Shown here: one piece after another, positions 19,968 through 29,680 of the stretch
How the letters are laid out: every line of letters starts with the position of its first letter
Position numbering within the stretch: the first letter of the stretch is position 1
DNA from: JBOFHT01 sp051649785
GTDB lineage: Archaea > Methanobacteriota > Methanobacteria > Methanobacteriales > Methanobacteriaceae
Length of the DNA stretch: 64,000 nt
Direction of reading: 5' to 3'
NCBI GenBank assembly: GCA_051649785.1
Contig: JBOFHT010000008.1
Coordinates: 1 to 64,000, forward strand
Position numbers and translations under genes: made by a program
Notes under the pieces: generated by a model
Told to the model about the DNA's origin: nothing
Databases searched by the model: none
What the model saw: the letters and a program-made list of their open reading frames with translations, nothing else

Positions 19968-20216
19968 TTATTGTAATGCTTTATCTTCTTCATCTAAAGA
20001 TGCTAAAAGTTCATCCCAAGCTTCTAATGACTCTTTAGCTACTTCATCATCTAAAACTTCAATTGCATATCCTGCATGAACAAGAACATATTTTCCTTCT
20101 TCAATTTCATCAACTAAGTCTAATTTGATTTGTTGCCTTACTCCTCCAAAGTCAACAAACGCGACAGTTGCATCTTCATTAATCTCAACAATTTGAGCTG
20201 GTGCTGCAATACACAT
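19968..20216 (-). CDS. hypC: [NiFe]-hydrogenase maturation chaperone HypC
   Basis: An 82-residue protein of the HypC/HupF family. It starts with the essential MCIAAPAQI (Cys2 is the reactive residue) and contains AFVDFGGVRQQI and YVLVHAGYAIEVLD. HypC carries the Fe(CN)2CO group with HypD to the hydrogenase large subunit. The C-terminal tail is acidic. ATG 20216 follows AGGAGTG. No other hyp gene is nearby. Confidence 0.95.
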   Translation of the reverse strand: MCIAAPAQIVEINEDATVAFVDFGGVRQQIKLDLVDEIEEGKYVLVHAGYAIEVLDDEVAKESLEAWDELLASLDEEDKALQ

Positions 20217-20703
20217 AATAACACTCCTAAATAGTTTATTTAGTTTATTTTTAATAATTAGAATATTAAATTTATTATTAAATATTTAATTAATAATAAG
20301 AATAATAGTAATACTGACAATACTAATAGTGATAATAATAATAGATTAATAATAACAATAATAGCAGTTATAAATATTTAAAAATTACACTATAACTAGT
20401 CTTATTTAATTTTATTATTTTTTTTATATGCTAGTTAATTATAATAATAATATATTACTTTCTTCTAAGATATAAATTTATGCTAAAGTGAGTATAATTA
20501 ATAGAAATATAAACATTTTTAATATTATAATTTAAATTATCAATTATCATAATACTAAAAATAATAGAAATAATAAGAATAATAAAGATAATAATGATAA
20601 TAAAGATAATAAAGATAATACTAACAACAATTATAATAGAAATAATAACAATATACTAAGTATATATTAATAAAAAGCAAATAATAATTGTGAAAGGGAT
20701 TTT
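20217..20703. other. Divergent intergenic region (hypC / flavoprotein)
   Basis: About 490 bases of AAT/GAT-type simple sequence (dense 20540-20640) with no supported gene. Promoters for both neighbours must lie here. Confidence 0.4.
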
Positions 20704-22137
20704 ATGGAAAATATAGTTATTGGCGGAGGCCCTGCTGGAAGAATAGCCTCAATGGAAATTGCAAATCTAGGTAGAGATGTTACTTTAATTGAAAAGGCAA
20801 ACATTGGAGGTAATTGCCTTAACGAAGGTTGTATGGTTATTGATGCCTTAAATGACATAGCTAAACTTATGAATAAAGCTAAAATTCTTGAAAATTTAGG
20901 TGTTATTGAATCAAAAATTGATTTTAGCTACTCCAATATTATTAAAGGAGTTGAAAATGTTCAAAAAATTATAAGGAAAATTGAATTAGAGGAAATTGAA
21001 AGTTTAGGTGTTAATACCATTTTTGGAGAAGCTAGTTTAGAAAATACTGGAAATAAAAGAGACAGTATCACCAGTGAAAATATTAATGTTTTAGTAGACA
21101 ATAATTCTTCTTATAATTTTGATAATTTACTTATATCTACAGGAGGAAGACCTTATATTCCTTCAATTAATGGTTCTGAATATTGTTTAACTAATAAGGA
21201 CATTTTAAATGTTAATAAAATTGATAAAATTCCTGAAAACCTTGTAGTTATTGGTGGAGGAATAATTGCTACGGAAATAGCTAATATTTTTGCTAGTTTT
21301 GGTTCAAATGTTAGCATATTAGCTAGAAGCAAGTTTTTAAAAGAATTAGATAATGACACTAGAAATTATGTAGTTAAAAATCTTCTAAATAAAATTAATA
21401 TTTATGAAAATACTTCCGTTAATAAAATAAGTAAAAATAAGGTATTAGCTACTCAAAATGAGAATGAAAATAATGATGATGATAATTATAATAAGAATAC
21501 TAATAAGAAAATAGAATCCAAAAAACATCTCGAATTTGAAGGAAAAGTTATTTTAGCTACAGGTAGAGTTCCAAACTCTGAAATTGGTCATAATATAGTA
21601 GATATTGGAAAAAATAATGAAATAATTGCTAATAAATTTATGAAAACCAATATTAATAATATTTATGCAGCAGGAGATGTTAATGGTAGTTGGAATTTAA
21701 CACCAGTAGCTAGAATGGAAGGTACTGTAGCTGCCCGTAATATGGTAGGTCTAAGTTCACAGGTTAGCTATAATAATATCCCACAATCAATATCTTTAGA
21801 TATGGATGTTTCTTTCTTAAATGTTAGTAGTCAAAATCCCAGTGAAAGTGATATAGATATTAATATGCCAGGTTTCGCTGGATGTGGAAGCTTTTGGAAA
21901 GTTCCTACCCGCCAAACTGGTATGACAAAAGTTACTATAGCAAATAGTAGTAATAGCAATAATAATAATGAAAATGCTATTAAATATATCTCCTCAATAT
22001 CCCCAAGTTCTAGGGAAAATATTGCCTATTTAGGATTTTTAATTGATAATAACATTGATATGACCAACTTTGACAAATTTATGGAAGTTCATCCTTCAGC
22101 CAGTAATATTTATAAAATATTAAAGAGTATTTATTAA
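20704..22137 (+). CDS. Dihydrolipoamide dehydrogenase-like flavoprotein disulfide reductase
   Basis: A 477-residue FAD/NAD(P) pyridine nucleotide-disulfide oxidoreductase. Visible: FAD site GGGPAGRIASMEIA at the N-terminus, redox pair in GGNCLNEGCMV (about 39-49), the second dinucleotide site VVIGGGIIATEIANIF (about 180-195), and AAGDVNG for FAD (about 323). The C-terminal dimer domain ends with EVHPSAS, close to the usual HPT active-site region. Without 2-oxoacid dehydrogenase genes nearby, the true substrate is open. An Asn/Asp-rich insert occurs at about 252-273. ATG 20704 follows AAAGGGA. Confidence 0.8.
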   Translation: MENIVIGGGPAGRIASMEIANLGRDVTLIEKANIGGNCLNEGCMVIDALNDIAKLMNKAKILENLGVIESKIDFSYSNIIKGVENVQKIIRKIELEEIESLGVNTIFGEASLENTGNKRDSITSENINVLVDNNSSYNFDNLLISTGGRPYIPSINGSEYCLTNKDILNVNKIDKIPENLVVIGGGIIATEIANIFASFGSNVSILARSKFLKELDNDTRNYVVKNLLNKINIYENTSVNKISKNKVLATQNENENNDDDNYNKNTNKKIESKKHLEFEGKVILATGRVPNSEIGHNIVDIGKNNEIIANKFMKTNINNIYAAGDVNGSWNLTPVARMEGTVAARNMVGLSSQVSYNNIPQSISLDMDVSFLNVSSQNPSESDIDINMPGFAGCGSFWKVPTRQTGMTKVTIANSSNSNNNNENAIKYISSISPSSRENIAYLGFLIDNNIDMTNFDKFMEVHPSASNIYKILKSIY

Positions 22138-22299
22138 ATGGATTATTGTTTAATGAACTTGTAATTGTGATACACACCAAATAATTTTTTTTAATTTTAG
22201 TTATTAGTATTTATGTAATAATGATTATATATTAATTTAATACGAATATAATTACTTAAAAATAGTTTTTAATATTTAAATAAGATTTAAAGTGATATT

Positions 22300-24030
22300 A
22301 TGGCATTTCAAACACCCATTACCATTAAAGAAGCGATAGAAAATATAAATAACAGAGAATATTTATTACCTGCAATCCAACGAGATTTTGTTTGGAATTA
22401 TGAACAAATAGAAAAATTGTTTGATTCATTAATGAGGGATTATCCCATTGGATCATTTCTTTTGTGGAAAGTTAAAAGTGAAAATGTGAAAGACTTCCAA
22501 TTTTATGAGTTTATTTCAAATTATAGTCAGTTTGACAAAACGATTAATTCAGAAGCAATCATCACTGATAGTAATGATATTATTTCAATTCTGGATGGTC
22601 AACAAAGGTTAACTTCATTGTATATTGGTTTAATGGGAAGTTATGCATATAAAAAGTATCGTGCCAAAATAAGTTCTAAGAAATCTTACCCTAAAAGAGA
22701 GTTATATCTCAACTTAATGAATTACTCCAATAACTCAGAACTAAAATATGAATTCAAGTTTTTAGCTGGAAATGATGATAAAACGGGATGGTTTAAGGTT
22801 AAAGATATATTAACTCTTAATGAAGCAGTAAAAATTAATGATTATATCTTTTCATTAGATTTTGTACAAAATAATATGGATAATGCTAAACTTGCAAACA
22901 AAATATTATTTAAATTATTTGAAGCAATACATATAAAATTTATAATAAACTACTATTTAGAAGATGATCAAAGCTTGGATAAGGTACTTAATATTTTTAT
23001 TAGAGTAAATAGTGGCGGAACACAACTTAGCTATTCTGATTTATTATTATCTATTGCAACAGCACAGTGGGAAAATAAAGATGCAAGAAAAACCATCAAT
23101 AATTTTGTTAATGAATTAAATAATGGTACTGAATTTAATTTTATAAAAGATTTCATTCTAAAATCTTGCTTGGTTTTGTCTGATTTTAAAAATATTGCTT
23201 TTAAAGTGGATAATTTCAAAAAAAGTGCAATGCTTGACATTGAAAACAAGTGGGATAATATTTCAGAAGCTTTGAATATTTCTGCTCAATTATTATCCTC
23301 ATTTGGGTTTAATGAAAAAAGAGTAAGTTCTTACAATGCAATGATTCCTATTGCATATTACATAATGGGAAAAAATAGCCCTTCTAACTTTGTTACCAGT
23401 AATAAGTTTGAAACCGATCGGAAAAATATTTTTAAATTTTTCAATATAACCCAATTAAAGAGAACATTTGGAGGTGCTCCTGATAATATTCTTGTTCAGA
23501 TGCGAAAAATCATTAAAAATCATAATAATACATTTCCTCTTGATAAAATTATAGAAAGTAGAAAAGGGACGGCTAAAGATTTAGATTTTGATGATAATTC
23601 AATTTTAAACTTGTTCAACGAAAAATACGGAGGTAGATATACATTCTCTACACTTTCATTATTATACAGTTCATTAGATTTCAGTAATAAGTTTGATTTA
23701 GACCATATTTTTCCCAAAAGCTTTTTTACAAGGAAAAAATTAGAAAAAAGAGGATTCAATGAAGATAAAATCAATTTTTACATTGACAATTTTAATAAAA
23801 TTTCTAATCTTCAATTATTAGATGAAACTAAGAATATGGAAAAAGTAAACAGTGATTTTGAAACTTGGCTTAATACTAAATATGAAAATGAAATTGAGAG
23901 AAGGGACTTTATGAGAAAAAATTATATTCCTGATATTGACTTAAGTTTTGATAACTTTGAAGAATTTATTCTTGAACGTGAAAAACTAATGAAAAAAGAA
24001 TTTGACCGGATACTCAAAAATAGGTTATAA
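22300..24030 (+). CDS. DUF262-HNH nuclease, GmrSD-like defence protein
   Basis: A 576-residue protein with an N-terminal DUF262 domain: LPAIQRDFVW (about 23-32), PIGSFLLW (about 49-56), ILDGQQRLTSL (97-107) and RVNSGGTQLS. The C-terminal HNH/DUF1524 region has DLDHIFPKSFF starting at residue 466 and NKISNLQLL further on. GmrSD-type enzymes of this architecture restrict modified DNA, with the DUF262 part as NTPase and the HNH as nuclease; whether this one does so is inferred. ATG 22300 follows AAGTGAT. It sits alone between metabolic genes, consistent with acquisition. Confidence 0.82.
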   Translation: MAFQTPITIKEAIENINNREYLLPAIQRDFVWNYEQIEKLFDSLMRDYPIGSFLLWKVKSENVKDFQFYEFISNYSQFDKTINSEAIITDSNDIISILDGQQRLTSLYIGLMGSYAYKKYRAKISSKKSYPKRELYLNLMNYSNNSELKYEFKFLAGNDDKTGWFKVKDILTLNEAVKINDYIFSLDFVQNNMDNAKLANKILFKLFEAIHIKFIINYYLEDDQSLDKVLNIFIRVNSGGTQLSYSDLLLSIATAQWENKDARKTINNFVNELNNGTEFNFIKDFILKSCLVLSDFKNIAFKVDNFKKSAMLDIENKWDNISEALNISAQLLSSFGFNEKRVSSYNAMIPIAYYIMGKNSPSNFVTSNKFETDRKNIFKFFNITQLKRTFGGAPDNILVQMRKIIKNHNNTFPLDKIIESRKGTAKDLDFDDNSILNLFNEKYGGRYTFSTLSLLYSSLDFSNKFDLDHIFPKSFFTRKKLEKRGFNEDKINFYIDNFNKISNLQLLDETKNMEKVNSDFETWLNTKYENEIERRDFMRKNYIPDIDLSFDNFEEFILEREKLMKKEFDRILKNRL

Positions 24031-24073
24031 TCAATGATTAATTGTATTAAGCACTATATTTTAAAGGAGGATC

Positions 24074-24121
24074 ATGATTAAATATTTATATGATTTTATT
24101 TATGTTTCAACTATGAACTAG
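24074..24121 (+). other. Mini-ORF with strong ribosome site
   Basis: AAAGGAGGATC precedes an ATG opening a 15-codon frame (MIKYLYDFIYVSTMN). It begins 44 bases after the DUF262-HNH stop. It may be a peptide linked to that gene, the relic of a lost gene, or chance. Nothing else supports it. Confidence 0.3.
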
Positions 24122-24201
24122 AAAGGTTCAAATATATAATTATTAATGAGTATTTTGAATAATAATCAAATAACTGCTTTAAATTAAATATATGTGATAA
24201 A

Positions 24202-24819
24202 ATGAATATAAAAAGTTTTGAGGAAGTTACTGAATTTCATGGACATGCTTGCCCAGGTTCTGCATTAGGATACAAAGTAGCAGAAATAGCTATGAAAGAA
24301 TTATCAGCTAATACATCAGTAGATGAAGAAATTGTAGCTATTGTTGAAAATGACAGTTGTTCTGTTGATAGTATCCAAGTTGTGTGTGGATGTACATTTG
24401 GTAAAGGAAACCTAATATTTAAGGACTATGGAAAAGGAGTTTATACCTTTTTTAATAGAAATGGAGATAGTGAATCAAATAAAGCAATTCGTATTTCAAT
24501 AAAAAGTGATTTTGATATGAATGCATTAGACAGTGAATTAAAAGGTCTTCGAGAAAAAGCAAAAAAAGGGTTAGCTAATAATGAAGAAAAAGCTTTAATT
24601 AAGGAAAAAATAGCTAATGTTTGTGAAAAAATAATAAATTCAGACGTTAATGATATTTTTAATGTAGAATATGTGGATGTGGCAATTCCTGAAGCTGCAA
24701 CTATTTATAATACTATTATTTGTGATAAATGTGGAGAAGGAGCTTCTGAAAATAGAATAAAAGAATTAAATGGGAAAAAACTATGCATTCCTTGTTTTGA
24801 AAAAAGTAAAGAGTATTAG
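24202..24819 (+). CDS. FmdE family protein with C-terminal zinc finger
   Basis: A 205-residue protein of the FmdE family, named after formylmethanofuran dehydrogenase subunit E. The N-terminal domain has FHGHACPGSALGYK (about 12-25) with the conserved His and Cys, and CSVDSIQVVCGCTFGKGN (about 53-70). The C-terminus has a two-CxxC zinc finger (CDKC and CIPC). The role is not settled: some members associate with formylmethanofuran dehydrogenase, but no fmd/fwd genes are nearby. ATG 24202 follows GTGATAAA. Confidence 0.88.
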   Translation: MNIKSFEEVTEFHGHACPGSALGYKVAEIAMKELSANTSVDEEIVAIVENDSCSVDSIQVVCGCTFGKGNLIFKDYGKGVYTFFNRNGDSESNKAIRISIKSDFDMNALDSELKGLREKAKKGLANNEEKALIKEKIANVCEKIINSDVNDIFNVEYVDVAIPEAATIYNTIICDKCGEGASENRIKELNGKKLCIPCFEKSKEY

Positions 24820-24909
24820 AAAAATATTGAAATTATCTAATTATGAATAATTATGAGTCTAAAAATAATAAAAAAATAGTTAAAAAAATAATTATTAGTT
24901 AAAAATTAG

Positions 24910-26004
24910 CTATTTACTTTTAGCTATTTCAATAATAGCATCAATTATTTTACTGTTAGCTGAAAGTAAATCTTTTTTATATTTATTAGTTTTATCTTTA
25001 AATTCATTAATATTGTCTAAAACAAAGTTAGTTTTTTGTGAAATATCATTAATATCTGATTCTATGACTGCTTCAGGATAAATTGATTCCATATTATGAT
25101 ATCTACCATATTTAGCTTTGAGTAATGCAATTATAGGTAGATTGGCTACAATAGCTTCTTGAATCATAATCCCATCATCAGTTAAAACAGCTAAATCAAC
25201 TAAATCATATAAATCTTTAATCCAATCAATATATCCTAAATATATTAAATTTTCATTACCTTCAAGATATTTTGAGTATTCTTCATCCAAAAAATGCCCT
25301 AAAACAAGCACATTTTTATTTTTATTTTCTTTAGCATATTTTCCAGCAGCTTCAGCCATTTTTTCAAAAAGAGAAGATCCCGAAGAAAATAAAACAGATT
25401 TATTATTTTTATCAAAATTAACTTTAGAAATATTATTGTGAATAATTTTTTGATTTATATGTCCAATAGCAATATTAGAGTTACCTTTAGCATTTTTCTC
25501 ATTTAAATCATGTTTTAAAGGAAAATATGACTTAATAAATGTTGAAGGGAGTTTTTCTAACTTAAATTCCTTAATTTCAGGCAATATAATACATTTATTT
25601 AATTTTGAGCATATTTTAACATCTTGTGGAGTGTTAACTATCCCAATAGCAGGAACTCCTGCAAATTTTGCACCTAAGCACCCTATTACTGCTCCTCCCC
25701 CAATAATTCCAACAACAACATCCGCCCCTGTCTTTTTAATAAGATTTCTAGCCGAAATTCCTGATTTCAATGTTTTAAAACCTGCTTTAGCCATATTAGC
25801 TTTTGTTGCAGCATGACCTCCTGCTTGAGGAATGGCTAGTTTATGCCAGGACCATCCATTTTTTTCAAATAAAATTCCAGGAGCATCTGGATCAAGAACA
25901 AGTTCACAGTCAATGGATTTAGCTACTAAGCCATTGGCTATATTTAGTGCAATAGTTGCATCTCCACCTAATCCACGACCAGTGATAAAAAGAAGTGCTT
26001 TCAT
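24910..26004 (-). CDS. MurG-like GT28-family glycosyltransferase
   Basis: A 364-residue GT-B fold protein. The N-terminus has FITGRGLGGDATIALNIANGL, VVGIIGGGAVIGCLGAKFAGVPAIGIVNTPQ follows in the first lobe, and the second lobe carries SVLFSSGSSLFEKMAEAA and LGYIDWIKDLYDLVDLAV. The overall plan resembles MurG of bacterial peptidoglycan synthesis. Given the MraY-like gene two genes upstream on the same strand, I infer a role in pseudomurein precursor synthesis at the inner membrane face. The start ATG 26004 lacks a clear ribosome site. Confidence 0.68.
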   Translation of the reverse strand: MKALLFITGRGLGGDATIALNIANGLVAKSIDCELVLDPDAPGILFEKNGWSWHKLAIPQAGGHAATKANMAKAGFKTLKSGISARNLIKKTGADVVVGIIGGGAVIGCLGAKFAGVPAIGIVNTPQDVKICSKLNKCIILPEIKEFKLEKLPSTFIKSYFPLKHDLNEKNAKGNSNIAIGHINQKIIHNNISKVNFDKNNKSVLFSSGSSLFEKMAEAAGKYAKENKNKNVLVLGHFLDEEYSKYLEGNENLIYLGYIDWIKDLYDLVDLAVLTDDGIMIQEAIVANLPIIALLKAKYGRYHNMESIYPEAVIESDINDISQKTNFVLDNINEFKDKTNKYKKDLLSANSKIIDAIIEIAKSK

Positions 26005-26126
26005 AGTATCATATATATTAAAGTTTATAATATTTAGTGCTATAATTATAATTAGATAAAAAAATATTAAGTAAAAAAATAGAATTAGATAGATATAAAA
26101 TAAAATAGCTATCTCTATGTATTTAC

Positions 26127-26675
26127 TTACTTAATCCAGTTAAAAACATTTTTATTACGTTCTGGAGCTTTTTCATTTTCTTTAATTTTGTAACCTAAAG
26201 ATATTCCATATAATACTTCATATCCACTAGGAATATTAAGTTTAGATACATTTTCTTCTAATTTAAAGTACCAAGCTACTAGTCCAATCCAGCAAGAACC
26301 AATATCCATTGCTTCAGCAGCTAAAAGTATATTTTGAGTAGCTGCACCACAATCAGCTTGAATATTAGAAGAACCAGTTTTACCTGAAACAATTATAAGT
26401 GTTGGAGCTCCATGACTAATATCTATGGGAGAATTACCAATCCTTTCAAAAAATTCATCCCCTGAGTTCTTCATTAATTCTTTTGAACCATCACTTATCT
26501 CTTTAATAATTTCTCTGTTTTGAATTATAGTAAAATGCCAAGGTTGTTCACCTCGTGCAGTTGGTGCCATAATCCCAGCATCTAATATTTTTTGAAGTTC
26601 TTCATCATCTAATTGTTCTTCTTTGTACTCTCTTACACTTCTACGGCTACTAATTGTTTCAAAAACACTTTTCAT
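26127..26675 (-). CDS. Nitroreductase family flavoprotein
   Basis: A 182-residue FMN-dependent nitroreductase-like protein. It has the N-terminal signature ISSRRSVREYKEEQLDDEEL, MAPTARGEQPWHF, AAATQN-like AATQNILLAAEAMDIGSCWIGL, and a C-terminal GISLGYK. Family members reduce diverse substrates with NAD(P)H. It lies between the MurG-like and MraY-like genes on the same strand, but nothing links it mechanistically to cell-wall synthesis. ATG 26675 follows AGGTGAG. Confidence 0.9.
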   Translation of the reverse strand: MKSVFETISSRRSVREYKEEQLDDEELQKILDAGIMAPTARGEQPWHFTIIQNREIIKEISDGSKELMKNSGDEFFERIGNSPIDISHGAPTLIIVSGKTGSSNIQADCGAATQNILLAAEAMDIGSCWIGLVAWYFKLEENVSKLNIPSGYEVLYGISLGYKIKENEKAPERNKNVFNWIK

Positions 26676-26830
26676 TTTCTCACCTATTAAATTTATATTA
26701 ATCCCTATTTTAGTAATTTATATTACATCACAATCCTATATTTTACAATCTATATATTTCTAGTTCATACTAATTATATTTAAATATAATATAATAAATT
26801 GAAGAATGATTAAATATATTTAATACTTAC

Positions 26831-27844
26831 TTATTTTCTATTTAGATTTTTTGAAGGAATATAAGTTCTTTGTGCTTCAGTTCGAATCCTTGGAGCATTT
26901 GGATTGAATAAAAGTCTCCTAAATCCTAAAAGCATTAACATTGGATTTTTTACAGTTATTTGCTTTTTCCCCAATATTATTTTACGTATTAAATCCCCAA
27001 GACCGCCCCCAGTTAAAATATCCATAAAATAATCAGCAAAAAATGGGTTTATAATATTCATACGTACTCTGAAAAAGTTTTTAAGATTATTTCTTCTTAT
27101 AAATGCAATTAAAGCTGTTGTAGCAATGAAAAGAACTAAGGTTGAAATAAACCCTGCCCATAAACCTAATTGCTCACCCCAAAGTGCATTTCCAAGTAAA
27201 TAAAAACTAATTCCCAATGCAACAGCAAAACTATGGTTACCAACTTCACCCATCATTATTTTGCCTGTATAGTCAAGAGGGCAATAAGCTACACAAATAG
27301 CTAAAATTGTTAAAGGAATAAAGTAAACTGGAATGGCTGCATTTGAAGGTACTTCAAGCATAATCATTGCCAATACTACAAATGTAGACATTATAATAAC
27401 GGTACTACATGTAGAACCAGGTTGCATATCTGAAATATTAAGTGGTTGAACCATGAATGCAATTAAAAAAGCAGAATATCCCACAGCAGGAAAGGCAATT
27501 CCTGCAACTAGTAAAATACCAATTCCACGAAATAGTTGACCCCATTCAAGTGAAGAATTAAAAATCTTAGTTCTCCCACATATATCATCTAATAATGCAA
27601 AGATACCTATTAAAAAAACTAAAATATTATATCCATTAGGTAAAAATAAAGCCAAAGCTATAAATGGAGCTATACCCACAGCTCTAGGAGTTCCACCTCT
27701 AACTTTGCCAATAAATAAGTTAGATAAGAAAAATTTGTTCAAAAATCCTTTTCTAGCTAAAAACCTAATTAACATATTTATTCCCAAACTAAGGAAAAAT
27801 GTTAAAACAAATGCAATAATCAAATTTATATAATTTTCGGACAT
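26831..27844 (-). CDS. MraY-like phospho-sugar transferase, probable pseudomurein synthesis
   Basis: A 337-residue polytopic membrane protein with about ten hydrophobic segments. The gene product resembles the MraY/WecA family, which transfers a phospho-sugar or phospho-glycopeptide to a lipid carrier: FIGKVRGGTPRAVGI near residue 45, LLDDICGRTK near 83 (the Asp-Asp pair), and MGEVGNHSFAVALG in the later part. In pseudomurein archaea MraY homologues are proposed to carry out the lipid-linked step. The C-terminal 70 residues are soluble and basic. ATG 27844 follows TTTTGGTAA. Confidence 0.75.
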   Translation of the reverse strand: MSENYINLIIAFVLTFFLSLGINMLIRFLARKGFLNKFFLSNLFIGKVRGGTPRAVGIAPFIALALFLPNGYNILVFLIGIFALLDDICGRTKIFNSSLEWGQLFRGIGILLVAGIAFPAVGYSAFLIAFMVQPLNISDMQPGSTCSTVIIMSTFVVLAMIMLEVPSNAAIPVYFIPLTILAICVAYCPLDYTGKIMMGEVGNHSFAVALGISFYLLGNALWGEQLGLWAGFISTLVLFIATTALIAFIRRNNLKNFFRVRMNIINPFFADYFMDILTGGGLGDLIRKIILGKKQITVKNPMLMLLGFRRLLFNPNAPRIRTEAQRTYIPSKNLNRK

Positions 27845-28096
27845 ATTTTTACCAAAATAAACATTTTAAATAGAGAATTCAATTGATGAATTTAATTAGT
27901 TACTTGCATCTTGATTATTCTTATTAATATTACTTTAATTATTAAATCCAATAGTATAAAAAAGTTGTTATGGTCACATTTATGAACTTAATAACATTAT
28001 TATCATTAGCGTTGTTGTTATTAACTGTTATTAGCTGTTATTAAATATTATTAATATTATTATGAAACAAATAATATAATTTTAATTAATCAAATA

Positions 28097-29317
28097 TCAA
28101 TTAATTGCATACCTTAATTTAGCTGCTAAGCCACCTAATGCCTTTAATTGTTCACCTCCTTCATGTTCTGTACTTATAACCATTACTTCACCAGACATAT
28201 TTTCAACTAAATCCATAATAGCTTCAACTTCACCATCACGGACAAAAATATCAATAACTAGTAATTTATTAACAGCACCTAAGTTTGCAGCATTGATAAC
28301 TTCTTTTTTACCGTAAATAACATTATTATTAGAATTGGTAGAACTAATAGTATTGCTAGTATTTCCAGCATTACTAGTATTATTAGAAGTATTTGAAGTA
28401 TTAAGAGTGTTAGACTTACCATTAGCATTAGCATTTCCATTAATACCGCTACTATTTCTATTTCTATTGATTTTATTCCCTTTGGCTCCAGATTTAGCTA
28501 TTTCACTTAAAATTTCATTTACAGCTGCAGTTTCAATAGCTATTCTATTTTCACTAGTTAGTTTATCAACAATGCCTTTTTTAAGAATTTCTTGAACACC
28601 AACACGCCCCCCAGTACCAGTATTTTCTAAAATAGACTTTTTAGCTATATCTTTGTGTTTTTGACTAATGTAATCCCAAAATTCACCTTTTACAAATCCT
28701 GGGCCTGCTAAAATAATTGTTTGAATCTCTTTAAACTTGTTAATTGCACTTACAATGGATTCATAAAAATTAATCTTATCTTTTCCCCTATTTTTATCAA
28801 TAATGCGTTTTCCAGCAACATTACCAATAATTGGACCATAATAATCAATTCCAAACTGGCGAAGAAGTGCTATATCTGCCATATCATCTTCAATAATAAT
28901 TATCATAGTAGAGAACTTTTTAGAAGCATCTATTGCTTGTTTAATACGTTTAAGAGTCCAATTAGACCAGTGATCCTTTGATATTTTAATTGGATAGTTG
29001 AGTTTAACTTCAATAGTATGGTGAGAGCCAAGAGGTACAAATTCCTCAGGACCAATTTCAATAGCCCCTGTAGCACGAAGTTTGCCTGTGAATTTATGAA
29101 ATGAAATAGTTTCGACATGTATCCCAATGTAAAATGTCTTCTTAATACCCCTATCACTACGTAGCTTATCACCAGTATTATCTTGAATCCTACGGGTTGT
29201 TTTAGATGAAAGAAGGTCACCTTCTTCAATGATATGTGAAAGGTGCCATAAATCATCTAATGTTTCGGGAACAATTTCCATAATCCCATTTTTAGTATCT
29301 TGATGTTTTATTCGCAT
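28097..29317 (-). CDS. pelA: mRNA surveillance protein pelota, with Asn/Ser-rich insert
   Basis: A 406-residue Pelota/Dom34 homologue that rescues stalled ribosomes with aEF1A and ABCE1. The N-terminal Sm-like domain (about 1-130) contains VPETLDDLWHLSHIIEEGD. The central domain (about 135-265) contains IIIEDDMADIALLRQFGI and LAGPGFVKGEFW. The C-terminal eRF1-3-like domain follows from VIYGKKEVINAANLGAV. Between central and C-terminal domains, residues about 278-332 are an Asn/Ser/Thr-rich insert absent from ordinary archaeal pelota. ATG 29317 follows ATGAGGCA. Confidence 0.93.
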   Translation of the reverse strand: MRIKHQDTKNGIMEIVPETLDDLWHLSHIIEEGDLLSSKTTRRIQDNTGDKLRSDRGIKKTFYIGIHVETISFHKFTGKLRATGAIEIGPEEFVPLGSHHTIEVKLNYPIKISKDHWSNWTLKRIKQAIDASKKFSTMIIIIEDDMADIALLRQFGIDYYGPIIGNVAGKRIIDKNRGKDKINFYESIVSAINKFKEIQTIILAGPGFVKGEFWDYISQKHKDIAKKSILENTGTGGRVGVQEILKKGIVDKLTSENRIAIETAAVNEILSEIAKSGAKGNKINRNRNSSGINGNANANGKSNTLNTSNTSNNTSNAGNTSNTISSTNSNNNVIYGKKEVINAANLGAVNKLLVIDIFVRDGEVEAIMDLVENMSGEVMVISTEHEGGEQLKALGGLAAKLRYAIN

Positions 29318-29680
29318 ATCTATGCCTCATAGGATAGTTGAGTGATTTTAGTACTATTCGATAGTTATAATGTAAATAATATAGATAATAATAATAATAA
29401 TAGATTTAAGATAATTAATATAATTTTATAACATTTATTAATGTGGATAAGATTTATAATGTTCATATTTGTAACAGTTACATCTAATTATGATAACATT
29501 ATATGTTTATTATTATAAATAATACTATTGAAATTAGTAGAAAAATAGCTAGTAAAAGTTAAAGGAATTGCTAAAATAATAGAAAAAATAAAGATGAAAA
29601 TGAATTTAATAGATTTAGTGAAAATAATAAATTTAATTAATTTAATGGTACAATTAAATAGCATAAAATGGAGAATTAAT
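29318..29680. other. Divergent intergenic region (pelota / hydrolase)
   Basis: No gene. An in-frame ATG at 29594 would add 29 residues to the hydrolase, but it lacks a ribosome site and its sequence is low-complexity. Confidence 0.45.

Noticed and set aside
29594..29680. Upstream start for the alpha/beta hydrolase
   Set aside because: No ribosome site and low-complexity sequence; ATG 29681 has GGAGAAT and fits the family N-terminus.
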